From assembly GCA_016700335.1 (NCBI GenBank), contig CP065014.1, forward strand, positions 62,001-126,000: DNA of 64,000 nucleotides, given 5' to 3'. The notes under the pieces are model-generated. The model worked only from the letters and a program-made list of their open reading frames with translations, was not told where the DNA came from and did not search any database. The DNA comes from Chlorobiota bacterium (GTDB lineage: Bacteria; Bacteroidota; Ignavibacteria; OLB7). The position numbers were made by a program, and so were the translations under genes. Shown here piece after piece: positions 8,418 through 18,839 of the stretch; the first letter of the stretch is position 1; every line of letters begins with the position of its first letter.

Positions 8418-9581
8418 CTAATTAATTAGACTTCTAGAAATTACAATCTTTTGAATCTCAGATGTACCTTCTCCTATAGTTAACAACTTTGCATCTCTAT
8501 AATATTTTTCAACAGGATATTCTTTTATGTAGCCATATCCTCCATGTATTTGGAGTGCTTCTGTAGCACACTTGCAAGCTGTTTCACTTGCAAAATACTT
8601 TGCTTTTGCAGCAGAAATAGCGTAATCTTGTCCATTATCTCTCATATAAGCAGCTTGATAAGTCAACAATCTAGAAGCTTCAATATCAGTTGCCATTGAA
8701 GCAAGTTTAAACTGAATGCCTTGGTTTTCAATAATGGCTTTGCCAAACTGTCTTCTTTCTTTTGCATATTTTAATGCTGCTTCAAAAGCACCTTGAGCCA
8801 AACCAACCGATAAGGCTGCAATTGAAATTCTTCCTCCATCTAAAATTTGTAATGCTTGTTTAAATCCTTCTCCAACATTTCCTATTAAGTTATTTAATGG
8901 AACTCGAACATCTTCAAGCACTAAAGAGGATGTATCTGAGCACCTCATACCCAATTTATTTTCTTTCTTAGTAGCATAAAAACCTTTCATACTTTTATCA
9001 ACAACGAATGCTGAGATTCCATTTGCTTTTTTTTCTTTATCAGTAACTGCCATAATCACCGCTACATTTCCAACTGATCCATGAGTTATAAAGTTTTTAG
9101 AGCCATTAATAACCCACTCATTTCCATCTTGAATTGCAAAAGTAAGAGTACCACCAGCATCAGAACCACTGCCAGGCTCTGTTAATCCCCATGCTCCCAT
9201 AGTTTCACCTTTTGAAAGCATTGGAACATACTTTTGTCTTAGCTCTTCACTTCCAAATCGATTAATATGACCAGTACATAATCCATTATGTGCAGCTACA
9301 CCTAATCCTATAGATGGGTCAACTCTTCCAATCTCCTCAACTATTATAGCATATTCCATGTATCCTAATCCTGATCCACCAAGTTCTGGTTGTACAGTTA
9401 TTCCTAAGAATCCGAGTTCAGCCATTTTTTTAAATATCTGAGTTGGAAATTCTTGAGATTCATCAAATTCCATAACAAATGGTTTAATCTCAGATTCTGC
9501 AAAATCACGAGCCATTTGTTTAATTGAATTTTGCTCTTCATTAAGTGAAGTGCTATATATTTCTGTTGAAAAATCGTTCAC
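8418..9581 (-). CDS. Acyl-CoA dehydrogenase
   Basis: This FAD enzyme introduces the alpha,beta double bond in acyl-CoA substrates in fatty-acid or branched-chain amino-acid breakdown. The 387-residue protein has the N-terminal helical domain, the signature WGLTEPGSGSDAGG in the beta domain, CSDTSSLVLEDVRVP, the RRQFGKAI segment, and a C-terminal IHGGYGYIKEYPVEKYYRD followed by IGEGTSEIQ, with Glu371 at the position of the catalytic base of short/medium-chain enzymes. The start codon is GTG (9579-9581). The closest functional class (butyryl, isovaleryl or glutaryl type) is not certain. A promoter-like pair of boxes lies just upstream (9605-9633). Confidence 0.93.
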   Translation of the reverse strand: MNDFSTEIYSTSLNEEQNSIKQMARDFAESEIKPFVMEFDESQEFPTQIFKKMAELGFLGITVQPELGGSGLGYMEYAIIVEEIGRVDPSIGLGVAAHNGLCTGHINRFGSEELRQKYVPMLSKGETMGAWGLTEPGSGSDAGGTLTFAIQDGNEWVINGSKNFITHGSVGNVAVIMAVTDKEKKANGISAFVVDKSMKGFYATKKENKLGMRCSDTSSLVLEDVRVPLNNLIGNVGEGFKQALQILDGGRISIAALSVGLAQGAFEAALKYAKERRQFGKAIIENQGIQFKLASMATDIEASRLLTYQAAYMRDNGQDYAISAAKAKYFASETACKCATEALQIHGGYGYIKEYPVEKYYRDAKLLTIGEGTSEIQKIVISRSLIN

Positions 9582-9604
9582 TAATTTGTATTAATAATTT
9601 TTCA

Positions 9605-9633
9605 CAAAATTAACATTATAATATAATGAACAA
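9605..9633 (-). promoter_or_regulatory. Probable Bacteroidota-type promoter of the acyl-CoA dehydrogenase gene
   Basis: On the minus strand there is TTG (9631-9633), an 18-base spacer and TAATTTTG (9605-9612), fitting the -33/-7 pattern TTG...TAnnTTTG. The -7 box ends 23 bp before the GTG start of the acyl-CoA dehydrogenase gene. Confidence 0.5.
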
Positions 9634-9665
9634 GAAAAAATGTTAAATTTTAAGTTACATATAAA

Positions 9666-12600
9666 TTAATTTCCACCACTTCTAATTTTAGTTATAGCCC
9701 CTTTTTGTTCATAAGTACTTTCATTGACTTCTAATCTTAACCTATAAAAATAAACTCCATTTGGTACCTGAACTCCATCTTCATCTCTACCATTCCACCA
9801 AATTTCATGATATCCTAAAGATGTAGGAAGCCCAGTCCCACCTTTGTAAAATCCAGTTATTCCAGATACAGGAGTTTCGTTAGGGTAATTAAATGTTTTT
9901 ATTAACCTACCAGAAGTAGTAAACAGTTTTAGTTCAACTGTAGAAGCAGGTGTTGAGCCCTGTAATTCATATCCGAAAAACAATTCTCTATTAAAAGGAT
10001 TTGGGAAAGTACCTAACATAACAAGTTTTACTTCTTCATTTACTTCAAATGTTTCACATACATTTGTTATATTACCTAATCTATCCTGAACTTCTATACA
10101 GACATTATGATTACCCTCAGTAAATTTTGGTTCCAATTTAATATTCGAGGATACTGGAGTTATAGTAGAATCTAAATAAACAAAATCTTGATTAAAATTC
10201 AATTGTTTACCATCAATTGTTACTTTTAAAGTTCCAGGGTTTGTATTTATTCCAGAAGGATCTGTGACTAAAATCCCAATGTTAGGACTGGAAGGAATTG
10301 GTGTGCCTTTGATATACGCTTGACCATCAATATTAAATTTAACTAATGGTCCTTTAGAATCCCACTCTGTAGCTACTGCAAAAATACCATTTAATGGTAT
10401 TTTTGCTGAGATAGTCCCTTCAGAGATAGATCTAGTAGTTTCATACCCTAACCATAACTTAGTAACTGAATCGTATCTTACAATCCTTGAGTTATAAAAA
10501 GATGTGTCAGCTTTATAAACACTTAATGTTATAATTCCCTCTGTATTGTTATCTGATTCATTTTTAGTAATTATTCTAAGAGCTTGAGTATTTATAGCAT
10601 CAGTTCCAACTTTTAAAAACCTCCATTTTTGTTGAGTAATTGGAAGGTCTTTAAAAATAGATATAGTTGTTACACCATTTATTTTAATATTATTTTGTGG
10701 AATAATTAAATTTCCAATGTTTTGAAAACTAAATTTTGTAGGCAAAATACCATCAGTAGAGTAACCTAAATTTTGAATAAACCCCATTCCACAAATATCA
10801 ACTAAATTAAATGCAGAATCATTTGTAGAATAAGTGTTATTGTAAATTGTATCAGACTCAGGTATAAAAGATACTTGTACAACTCTTTCAAGTGGTGGTA
10901 AATTTAATAAGTTAGGAAGTTCAACTTTTATAGAATCTCTAGCTGGAATTGAAATTTTACCTGTATAAATTAAAGTATCTGTAAGTAAATTACTATATAA
11001 CAAATTTTGAGAAACTCCATTACCTGGCAATGATGATTTAATTTTTACATTGATTAAACCATTCTTCATATCCAAATCCCCCCAATTATAAAAGTAAAAG
11101 GAAAGTTTACCCCCCCTGATTGTTGAACTATATCCGATGGTTTCATTTACAATTGCACCAAATTTTAGTTCATCGGGCTGAGTATATTTTTCTCTAGTTC
11201 TATCTTCAGGAGTTAATGCAATTGCAGATGGATCTGCTCCACCACTAACTACAAAGAATTTTTCAGATTGGGTTGAAGAACCTAATACTTTTGGAGTTAC
11301 TGCAATAATCAAACCATTTTGAATATAATTTGCAGGAATCGGGTCACTTCTCCATAATCCAACACTAATTTGATTTAGATTACTAACTTGATCTAAAATC
11401 ATTCTATTTTTAGAGTTTACAATTAAAACTCCTAAGCCTAAAAATTTATTATCACCTGTTGCTTTTACATCAAATTGTATGGGAACACCTGCTCTAAGTT
11501 CTCCATTTGGTTTAATAGAAATCAAATTAGGGGTATTTATTCCATATCTAATAGTACCGGTTGCTGTTCTTCCTGATTCGTCATAAGCATAGACTCTAAT
11601 TCCAATATATCTTCCTTGATAACCTGATGGAACAATCCCTTTAGCAGTAAAATTTTTAGAATTTGAAGTTGTTAATGAAAATGTTTCTGGTAAATTAATT
11701 TCTGTTGTATCAAACAAAGAAACATAGATGTTACTTGGTAAAAATGGAAAATTCACTATTGCAGATATTTCTTCTCCTTGATTTACAATTTGTTTTGTTG
11801 GATATAAGTCTAAAATATCTTGTGCATGATCTAAAGGGTGAGAAGGATCACCAAAAATTGAATACATTGCACAAATAACCGAAGGAATAAAAGTACTATC
11901 ATATTGTTGTCCTCGATATGCAGCGAAGTATCTTGCCTTTGCTATTGAAACAACTTGAGCAAACGGTAAATTTCTATAAGATGGGTTATTTAAAACACTA
12001 AATAAAGCTATAGCTAAGTAAGCATTGTTGTCTCTAAAGCTATATCCAGCTGCTCCCAACCCATTTAATGCACCTGTTTTTGATTGAGTCATTAATGCTG
12101 TCATCATACCTTGCTCAGGGTTGGGGGTATAATTGCCAGTAAAGCAAGAAAAACTCAAAACAGCAGGCATTTTATTTGCATTAGTTAACTCTGAGACTCT
12201 TTTTGGTGTAAAATAATTAGCATCTTCCCATTGCCCCCCCCCTCCATGACCAAGATAACTTACAATTGAAGCTGATTCTTTGTTTAAAAAGTCCATAAAA
12301 TTTGACCCAGGAATAAATCTTGAACTCCTTTTAACAGAATCTGTAAAGAATCGAACTGGCTCACTAAAATTATCTGCTTCACCTAAGTCTAAAATTTGAG
12401 TTACATTTTTTTCAAAGATACTTTTCTTTTTTTCATCAGAACCGACCACAAAAACAGATCTACCCCTCCATAGTTCTTTATTTTGAGTTTTTTCTTGAGA
12501 AATAAATTTTTCAATATAATTCTTGATTCCAATAATTGAACCTACTGATATTCTTGAAAAATAAACTTCCGCAACAAAATCATTAATTAATGAATATTTT

Positions 12601-14948
12601 CTAGGAGAATATATTCCAACACTTCCTTGACTAATAACAGTTTTACCCTTAATGCATCCATAAAGGTAATCACATGTTGTTGCTCCAAATTCTAAAGTTT
12701 GGTATGAGATGCTCGGGACATAATTATGTTCTTCATAAAAAGTTCTAAGATCTAAATCTTTAATATATTGAGGAGTTAAAGGTTCACCACAGCTAGCAAT
12801 TAATACATATTTCAAAGGGGTTTTCCAATTTTCATAAGCATATTCTGTAAATCTTTGAATTGCTTCAGGAGAGACTACCCCCCCATTAAACTCATCATAA
12901 ATATCAGTTGCTCTAACAACATTAACATTGAATTTTTGATTAGTTTTTTTATAGTCAGCAAATATATTTAAAGGATGATTTGGATTATTGATATTAATAT
13001 AATCTGATGTAGAGTCATCTACAATAATTACATAATTAAAATCATTTTCTGAATTCTTAAGATACCTAGAAGTATCTTTTTGCATTATAGGTTTCGGAAT
13101 TGATTTTTCAGTAATTGCATAAAATTGTTCTTTATCAGTTGAAGAATAAGCTTGAAAATATGCTTCAAATGTGTTTGCTGATGTATCAGATAAAGTAGGT
13201 TCATTTCGAATAGACAAATTTATTAACCTAGAAATACCTTTTCTATAAATTCTAATATCTGGTTTAGTAAATTTTCTAATAGTGAAATTATAATACTTTG
13301 ATCCACTCTCCCTAGGTGTTGTAAAAGTTAAAGAGTCATGCCAAGCATAGTACTTCCTTTGATAACCAATATCAAACCAATTGAGATAAAAAGCTTCAAT
13401 AGAAGCTGTGTCGATAGGTTGATTAACTATTCCAATTCTGCTTTTACCATCTGGATTTAGAATTCTACTTGTTGGTTGTTTGATAGCATTATTTACAAAT
13501 GATTTATTTGTATCAGAACTTGAAATGAATGGTTGGTCACCTTTGAACTTTGCATCTAATATTTTGGATGTATATTCTGGAGTACCAATAAATGTTTCAA
13601 CCTTATGCAACATCCTTGGTGGTTGATCTCTTCTTTCACCTTCAATAGAAGTACCTCTTAATGATAATATAATTTTAATTAGATCATCACCAAATTGATC
13701 AGGAGAAGGTAAAATTAAACTATCAAAAATGAATTGAGTTCCTTTCTCAATTTTTGTCCACATGATTCTATCATTATCATCACTGTAAGAATTGATGTTA
13801 GAATTTGGGAATTTATTAGCTTTTTCATTATTAATCTCAAAATGAAGGAAGCTAGTAAATGAGCTTTGAGCCTGGCCTAAATCTACAATAGTTAATGTAC
13901 GACCAGAATCAACGGATGGTCTTGTTCTAACTTCAGCATTTTCATCAATAATTCTCAATCCTTTAGCCCCCCCCCAAGTAAAAAAATAAACGTTGAATTT
14001 TGTATAGTTACTTGTTTTTATATCACTTGAAAGTCCTTGAAATTTAGGTCTATATTGTTCTCCAAAAAATTCAATAAAATCATTTGTTTCAACGTTTAAA
14101 ACACCATCACCTTTATCATCAATATAAATTGGTAATTCAATATTATCATTGTATAACTTTAAGGAATTGGTTTTTAAATCTGAAATTGGAATACCTAAAT
14201 TTTTTAAATCTAAAGCTGTTACCCTATAAATATTATCTTTATTTATAGAAAATTTATATTCATAGCCATCTGGAGCAACATTTTTTCTGATTGAATTTGA
14301 TTGTAATTTTGCAGAAAATCTATTATTCTTATTTATAAAGTATTCAGATTCATTCCCAAATTCAGGGTTTGCGAAAAATTTTTTATCAATTTCTATTTTT
14401 GAATCAATCTTTAAAACTATTTTTTTAGCATAAAGTATAGATTTTTTATTTGGCAAATACCTATAAGGATGTATTATCACAGAACTTACTGGAAGATTTC
14501 CCATAATTCCAGCATAACTTAAATTTACCCAATCATTTAGATAACCATTGTTATTTATTATCTGTTTATCAAATATTATCTCATCAATACAAGGAATTTC
14601 ATAAGATTCTAAACTTTCGATTGAAATATTGCTAGATTCACAACTAATTTCTCTAATAAATGAACAAAGCTCAATTCCAAATGTATTAATTTTATCCAAT
14701 CCTTTAGGAGATCTTACAGATTTGTTTAAATGACCATTTGTTAAAACTGGAGAATCAAATGAATATTCTAGTTTAATAGATTTATCTGATATTAATGTTA
14801 CAGCAGACTTAAGGGAATTTATTGAAATTGTAGGTTTTTCAATTTGTTGGATTTGACAATACAAAGAATTTGAGCAAAATACTAGGCTCTGAATTGCAGT
14901 AATTAAAAGAAAACATTCTTTTGTAAAACTAAAATTAACTTTTAACAT
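9666..14948 (-). CDS. porU: PorU-like type IX secretion sortase (C25 peptidase family), very large
   Basis: PorU is the outer-membrane cysteine peptidase of the type IX secretion system that cuts off cargo C-terminal domains and joins the cargo to a lipopolysaccharide anchor. This 1760-residue protein has an N-terminal signal-like stretch, a gingipain-type catalytic core with His901 in SYLGHGG and Cys935 in LSFSCFTGNY, a following GALNGLGAAGY segment typical of C25 peptidases, several Ig-like domains, and a C-terminal FlgD-Ig/T9SS-type domain (GTFPNPFNRELFFGYEL to EQKGAITKI). Known PorU proteins are about 1150 residues, so extra beta domains are present. The gene holds five unusually long G tracts (7 to 9 in two classes) in an AT-rich background. 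It could instead be a surface C25 protease; the absence of a tandem substrate-like propeptide and its place near secA favour PorU. Confidence 0.75.
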   Translation of the reverse strand: MLKVNFSFTKECFLLITAIQSLVFCSNSLYCQIQQIEKPTISINSLKSAVTLISDKSIKLEYSFDSPVLTNGHLNKSVRSPKGLDKINTFGIELCSFIREISCESSNISIESLESYEIPCIDEIIFDKQIINNNGYLNDWVNLSYAGIMGNLPVSSVIIHPYRYLPNKKSILYAKKIVLKIDSKIEIDKKFFANPEFGNESEYFINKNNRFSAKLQSNSIRKNVAPDGYEYKFSINKDNIYRVTALDLKNLGIPISDLKTNSLKLYNDNIELPIYIDDKGDGVLNVETNDFIEFFGEQYRPKFQGLSSDIKTSNYTKFNVYFFTWGGAKGLRIIDENAEVRTRPSVDSGRTLTIVDLGQAQSSFTSFLHFEINNEKANKFPNSNINSYSDDNDRIMWTKIEKGTQFIFDSLILPSPDQFGDDLIKIILSLRGTSIEGERRDQPPRMLHKVETFIGTPEYTSKILDAKFKGDQPFISSSDTNKSFVNNAIKQPTSRILNPDGKSRIGIVNQPIDTASIEAFYLNWFDIGYQRKYYAWHDSLTFTTPRESGSKYYNFTIRKFTKPDIRIYRKGISRLINLSIRNEPTLSDTSANTFEAYFQAYSSTDKEQFYAITEKSIPKPIMQKDTSRYLKNSENDFNYVIIVDDSTSDYININNPNHPLNIFADYKKTNQKFNVNVVRATDIYDEFNGGVVSPEAIQRFTEYAYENWKTPLKYVLIASCGEPLTPQYIKDLDLRTFYEEHNYVPSISYQTLEFGATTCDYLYGCIKGKTVISQGSVGIYSPRKYSLINDFVAEVYFSRISVGSIIGIKNYIEKFISQEKTQNKELWRGRSVFVVGSDEKKKSIFEKNVTQILDLGEADNFSEPVRFFTDSVKRSSRFIPGSNFMDFLNKESASIVSYLGHGGGGQWEDANYFTPKRVSELTNANKMPAVLSFSCFTGNYTPNPEQGMMTALMTQSKTGALNGLGAAGYSFRDNNAYLAIALFSVLNNPSYRNLPFAQVVSIAKARYFAAYRGQQYDSTFIPSVICAMYSIFGDPSHPLDHAQDILDLYPTKQIVNQGEEISAIVNFPFLPSNIYVSLFDTTEINLPETFSLTTSNSKNFTAKGIVPSGYQGRYIGIRVYAYDESGRTATGTIRYGINTPNLISIKPNGELRAGVPIQFDVKATGDNKFLGLGVLIVNSKNRMILDQVSNLNQISVGLWRSDPIPANYIQNGLIIAVTPKVLGSSTQSEKFFVVSGGADPSAIALTPEDRTREKYTQPDELKFGAIVNETIGYSSTIRGGKLSFYFYNWGDLDMKNGLINVKIKSSLPGNGVSQNLLYSNLLTDTLIYTGKISIPARDSIKVELPNLLNLPPLERVVQVSFIPESDTIYNNTYSTNDSAFNLVDICGMGFIQNLGYSTDGILPTKFSFQNIGNLIIPQNNIKINGVTTISIFKDLPITQQKWRFLKVGTDAINTQALRIITKNESDNNTEGIITLSVYKADTSFYNSRIVRYDSVTKLWLGYETTRSISEGTISAKIPLNGIFAVATEWDSKGPLVKFNIDGQAYIKGTPIPSSPNIGILVTDPSGINTNPGTLKVTIDGKQLNFNQDFVYLDSTITPVSSNIKLEPKFTEGNHNVCIEVQDRLGNITNVCETFEVNEEVKLVMLGTFPNPFNRELFFGYELQGSTPASTVELKLFTTSGRLIKTFNYPNETPVSGITGFYKGGTGLPTSLGYHEIWWNGRDEDGVQVPNGVYFYRLRLEVNESTYEQKGAITKIRSGGN

Positions 14949-15069
14949 ATAAAATAATACTAAATAATTTCAGTCAATTTTAATAACTTAATGTTAGTTT
15001 ATATTGATGAATTAATTGTAAATGTGATTGATAATAATTTTAACAAAATTAGAAATGTTAAAATGCTAT

Positions 15070-15125
15070 AAAAAAGAGGTGTAAAACAAAACAGGGATAA
15101 ATTCTCTGTTCATATTAGACACCTC
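15070..15125 (-). terminator. Terminator downstream of secA
   Basis: On the minus strand GAGGTGT and ACACCTC (15076-15082 with 15119-15125) form the outer stem. AACAG/CTGTT forms an inner stem, and six U residues follow. It starts 70 bp past the secA stop codon and separates secA from the porU-like gene. Confidence 0.75.
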
Positions 15126-15195
15126 AAATTAAGTTATGTAATTAAATAAAAAAAATAGAAATTATTTAATGTAAAAATTGCGATATACTTAGTAA

Positions 15196-18100
15196 TTATT
15201 CACGACCATGACAATTTTTATATTTCTTGCCACTGCCACAAAAACAAGTGTCATTTCTTCCAATTTTTTTCTCATCTCTTACAAAAGTTTTTTTCTGTTG
15301 ATCAATGGTATTTGCTGTAATTACAGTAGAATCTATGTCATCACTATTAGCAATCATACCCAATCCAGTTGTATTTGCATGAGTAAATTGTAATTGAGCA
15401 CCAGAAGTTACATTCTTTCTATTATTATTTAATGCTTTTTGAATAGTTAGTCTTTGTGCGTCTTCCGCTCTTTTTCTATCTTCATTAGATTGAGATTCTG
15501 GAAAATATTTAAATGCAGTTGCAATTACTTCAAGATTTATATCTCCAATCATTTGAGAGAATAAAATAAATGCTTCTTTTTTATATTCTAATAAAGGATC
15601 TTTTTGACCATAAGCTCTTAAATAAATACCTTCTTTCATGTCATCCATTTCACGAAGATGTTCTCTCCATCTATCATCAATAGTATTAAGAACTGCATAC
15701 TTCTCTAACTGAACCATATAATCCAAACCAAGCTGTTCTTCTTTTCTATGATAAAAATTATGAGCAATTTCTATAATCCCTTCTTTTAATTTATCTTTAC
15801 TTAGGTTTTTAGCTTGATCATCAGTAATCTCTATATCAATTAGAAGCCTAGTTCTAAGTTCATCTCTTAAAATTGAGATTGAATCTGGAAAATGAGCATC
15901 AATTAAATCTTCCACAAATTCCTCAACATATTCTAAAATCTCTCCTTTTAATCGTTCTCCAAACAAAGCGTGTCTTCTTCGGTCATAAATAACTTCTCTT
16001 TGTTGATTCATTACATTATCATATTCGAGAAGCCTTTTTCTAATAGCAAAATTATTTTCTTCTACTTTTTTCTGAGCTCTTTCAACTGATTTATTTAACA
16101 TAGGGCTTTCAAGTGTTTCCTCAGCTGCACCAAATCTTTCCATAATTGAAGTAATTCTATCACCACCAAAAAGTCTCATTAAATCATCTTCTAAAGAAAT
16201 AAAAAATTGTGAAGCACCAGGATCGCCTTGTCTTCCAGCTCTACCTCTTAACTGCCTATCTATACGTCTAGATTCATGTCTTTCAGTTCCAAGGATAAAC
16301 AAGCCACCCGCTTCCTTTACTCCTGGTCCTAATTTAATATCAGTACCACGACCAGCCATATTTGTTGCAATTGTAACAGATCCTTTTTGTCCTGCAGCAG
16401 TTACAATTTCAGCCTCTTTTTGATGTTGTTTAGCATTTAAAACTGAATGAGGAATTTGCGACATTCTAAGCATTCTGCTAATAGTTTCTGATACCTCCAC
16501 ATTTGTTGTACCAACTAAAACTGGTTGACCTTTAGATCTACATTCTTGGACTTTGTCAATAACAGCTAGATATTTAGCCCTTTTAGTTCTTAAAATAAGA
16601 TCATTCGAATCTTTACGAGAAATATCTCTGTTAGTTGGAATAACAACAACATCCAATTTGTAAATTTCACCGAATTCACCTTCTTCAGTCTCAGCAGTAC
16701 CAGTCATACCAGCCAACTTTTTATATAATCTAAAATAGTTTTGAATAGTAACTGTTGCAAAAGTTTGAGTATCTTCCTGAACAGTTACGCTTTCTTTTGC
16801 TTCAATTGCTTGATGAAGCCCTTCAGAGTATCTACGCCCTTCAAGAATACGTCCAGTAAATGTATCAACAATTTTAATCTTGTTATCTTGTACAACATAT
16901 TCAACATCTTTTTCATAAAGTGAATATGCCCTTAACAATTGAGAAACAATATGTACTCTTTCTGATCTTTCAGAATATTGCATCATAAGTTTATCTCTTT
17001 TTATTTGTTTGTCCTCTTTTGATTCATCACTTCCTTCAAGCATACTCAATTCGGTCGCCAAATCTGGAAGGGTAAACATCTCTATATCCTCACCACCAGA
17101 CGCTATTGCATGCCTCCCTTTATCACTCATATCAATAGAATGATTTTTTTCATCAATTGAATAATATAATTCATCATCAATTTCATGCATTCTTGCTTGT
17201 TTGTCTCTTAAAAAGTCATTTTCGGTAATTTCAACCAATCTCCTTGCAGCAGGATCCTGCAACATCTTTGATAATTTATTGCTTTTAGGAGCACCTCTTC
17301 TAGCTCTAAATAAATAGATTCCGGCTTGTTCTACCTCTTTTTTATCTGTTGAATGAATTAATTTTTCAGCCTCGGCAACCATAGTAGCAACTTCTTTAGT
17401 TTGAAGTGATACAAGCCTATCAACTCTTGCCCTCATTTGAACGAATGCATCATCATTTGAAGTACCAACAGGACCAGAAATTATTAATGGTGTTCTTGCC
17501 TCATCAATTAAAACAGAGTCTACTTCATCAACTATGGCATAATTATACCCCCTTTGAACCATATCTTTTACATCTGAAACCATGTTATCTCTAAGATAAT
17601 CAAAACCAAATTCATTATTAGTTCCAAATGTAATATCACAATCATATTCTTTTTTACGTTGTTCTGGCCTCATATTAGATTGAATACAACCAACTTTTAA
17701 CCCTAAGTACTCATAAATTGGACCCATCCATTCGCTATCTCTTTTGGCAAGGTAATCATTAACAGTTATAATATGTAAACCTTTGCCTGCAATTGCATTT
17801 AAATATGTTGGTAAAGTGGCAACTAAAGTTTTTCCTTCACCTGTAGCCATTTCAGCAATTTTACCTTGATGAAGTACTATTCCTCCAATTAACTGAACAT
17901 CATAATGAACCATATCCCATTTAATAATTCCACCAGATGATTCCCATTCTTTTCCAACATGTCTTCTACATGTTTCTTTTACAACTGCGAATGCTTCAGG
18001 AAGAATTTCAGCTAGAACTTCTTGAATAGTTTCATAAATATTTTTTTCTAAATCTGTAATATCCTCTAATATTATTTCTCTTTCATTTGAGCTTAAATCT

Positions 18101-18321
18101 TTTTTAAGTTCCTCTCGTTGTTGAGCTAATTTTGCCTCATCCTCAGAAATTGCTTTGTTTATTCGACCTCTAAACTCATTAGTTTTTTCTCGTAGATCTT
18201 CATCACTTAAAGATTTGTACTCTTCGAAAAATTCATTTATTTCTTTGACTATTGGCTTTAACAATTCAACATCACGCTTCTTTTTAGAACCGAAAACATT
18301 TTCAATTAATTTTTTTAACAT
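15196..18321 (-). CDS. secA: Preprotein translocase ATPase SecA
   Basis: SecA is the motor that pushes unfolded secretory proteins through SecYEG. The 1041-residue protein has the Walker A motif ATGEGKTL (159-166), the DEVD box followed by IDEARTPLIISG, the TNMAGRGTDI helicase motif, the QLRGRAGRQGDPG motif, and a C-terminal zinc-binding tail CFCGSGKKYKNCH (Cys1026, Cys1028, Cys1037, His1038) that binds SecB or lipids in other bacteria. It is longer than the about 900-residue E. coli protein because of an insertion between the Walker B region and the preprotein cross-linking domain, common in Bacteroidota. It is transcribed towards the PorU-like gene but separated from it by a terminator. Confidence 0.98.
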   Translation of the reverse strand: MLKKLIENVFGSKKKRDVELLKPIVKEINEFFEEYKSLSDEDLREKTNEFRGRINKAISEDEAKLAQQREELKKDLSSNEREIILEDITDLEKNIYETIQEVLAEILPEAFAVVKETCRRHVGKEWESSGGIIKWDMVHYDVQLIGGIVLHQGKIAEMATGEGKTLVATLPTYLNAIAGKGLHIITVNDYLAKRDSEWMGPIYEYLGLKVGCIQSNMRPEQRKKEYDCDITFGTNNEFGFDYLRDNMVSDVKDMVQRGYNYAIVDEVDSVLIDEARTPLIISGPVGTSNDDAFVQMRARVDRLVSLQTKEVATMVAEAEKLIHSTDKKEVEQAGIYLFRARRGAPKSNKLSKMLQDPAARRLVEITENDFLRDKQARMHEIDDELYYSIDEKNHSIDMSDKGRHAIASGGEDIEMFTLPDLATELSMLEGSDESKEDKQIKRDKLMMQYSERSERVHIVSQLLRAYSLYEKDVEYVVQDNKIKIVDTFTGRILEGRRYSEGLHQAIEAKESVTVQEDTQTFATVTIQNYFRLYKKLAGMTGTAETEEGEFGEIYKLDVVVIPTNRDISRKDSNDLILRTKRAKYLAVIDKVQECRSKGQPVLVGTTNVEVSETISRMLRMSQIPHSVLNAKQHQKEAEIVTAAGQKGSVTIATNMAGRGTDIKLGPGVKEAGGLFILGTERHESRRIDRQLRGRAGRQGDPGASQFFISLEDDLMRLFGGDRITSIMERFGAAEETLESPMLNKSVERAQKKVEENNFAIRKRLLEYDNVMNQQREVIYDRRRHALFGERLKGEILEYVEEFVEDLIDAHFPDSISILRDELRTRLLIDIEITDDQAKNLSKDKLKEGIIEIAHNFYHRKEEQLGLDYMVQLEKYAVLNTIDDRWREHLREMDDMKEGIYLRAYGQKDPLLEYKKEAFILFSQMIGDINLEVIATAFKYFPESQSNEDRKRAEDAQRLTIQKALNNNRKNVTSGAQLQFTHANTTGLGMIANSDDIDSTVITANTIDQQKKTFVRDEKKIGRNDTCFCGSGKKYKNCHGRE

Positions 18322-18839
18322 AAAATTTGTATCCTTAAATAATAACTATTTTAACATTGATTAGAAATATTGTTATACTACATTCGATTTGGGAATTTAT
18401 ATGGACAACAATTGTGCCAAATATCTTGAATATTAATACTCAATTACGCAAAATAGCTAAGGTATAAAGACCTTGCAAATAATAATAAAAAATCTAATTG
18501 ATTTTTGCCCCTGAAATACTGGGTTCGGCTTACAAAAAAAGCTAGATTATATAATTAATGAAATTATATTGTAAGTGTATAATTCAATATAAATTTGATT
18601 TCACAAATTATTGATCTTAAATTTTTTTTGGTGGTTATTATGTACAACTAATATATTCAAGCATTATAATTTTTATTTTAAAGAAAATTATAAATTATTT
18701 TAATTTATTGAATAATTATATCAAAAGAATGTTAAGTTTGAAATTCATTTCTAACAAATATTTTTTGTTAGTAAAAGTAAATGAATTTTAAAAGATAAAA
18801 CTTAAAGCTAATTACTAATTAACTGAAATATATAAAGCC
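18322..18839. other. 518 bp intergenic region between secA and the 1580-residue protein gene
   Basis: This divergent region is very AT-rich and contains no credible gene. It holds a promoter-like pair of boxes on the plus strand (18569-18597), a short hairpin CTAACAAA/TTTGTTAG (18751-18771) in the leader of the plus-strand gene, and a small inverted repeat AAGGT/ACCTT near 18460. I see no clear -7 box for secA. Confidence 0.6.
18569..18597 (+). promoter_or_regulatory. Candidate promoter of the 1580-residue protein gene
   Basis: TTG (18569-18571), an 18-base spacer and TAAATTTG (18590-18597) fit the Bacteroidota -33/-7 pattern. It would give a leader of about 235 bases before the ATG at 18840. 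In such AT-rich DNA a chance match is possible. Confidence 0.4.

Noticed and set aside
9666..14948. Frameshift or assembly error at the G tracts of the PorU-like gene
   Set aside because: The open frame is continuous across all of them, with conserved motifs on both sides.
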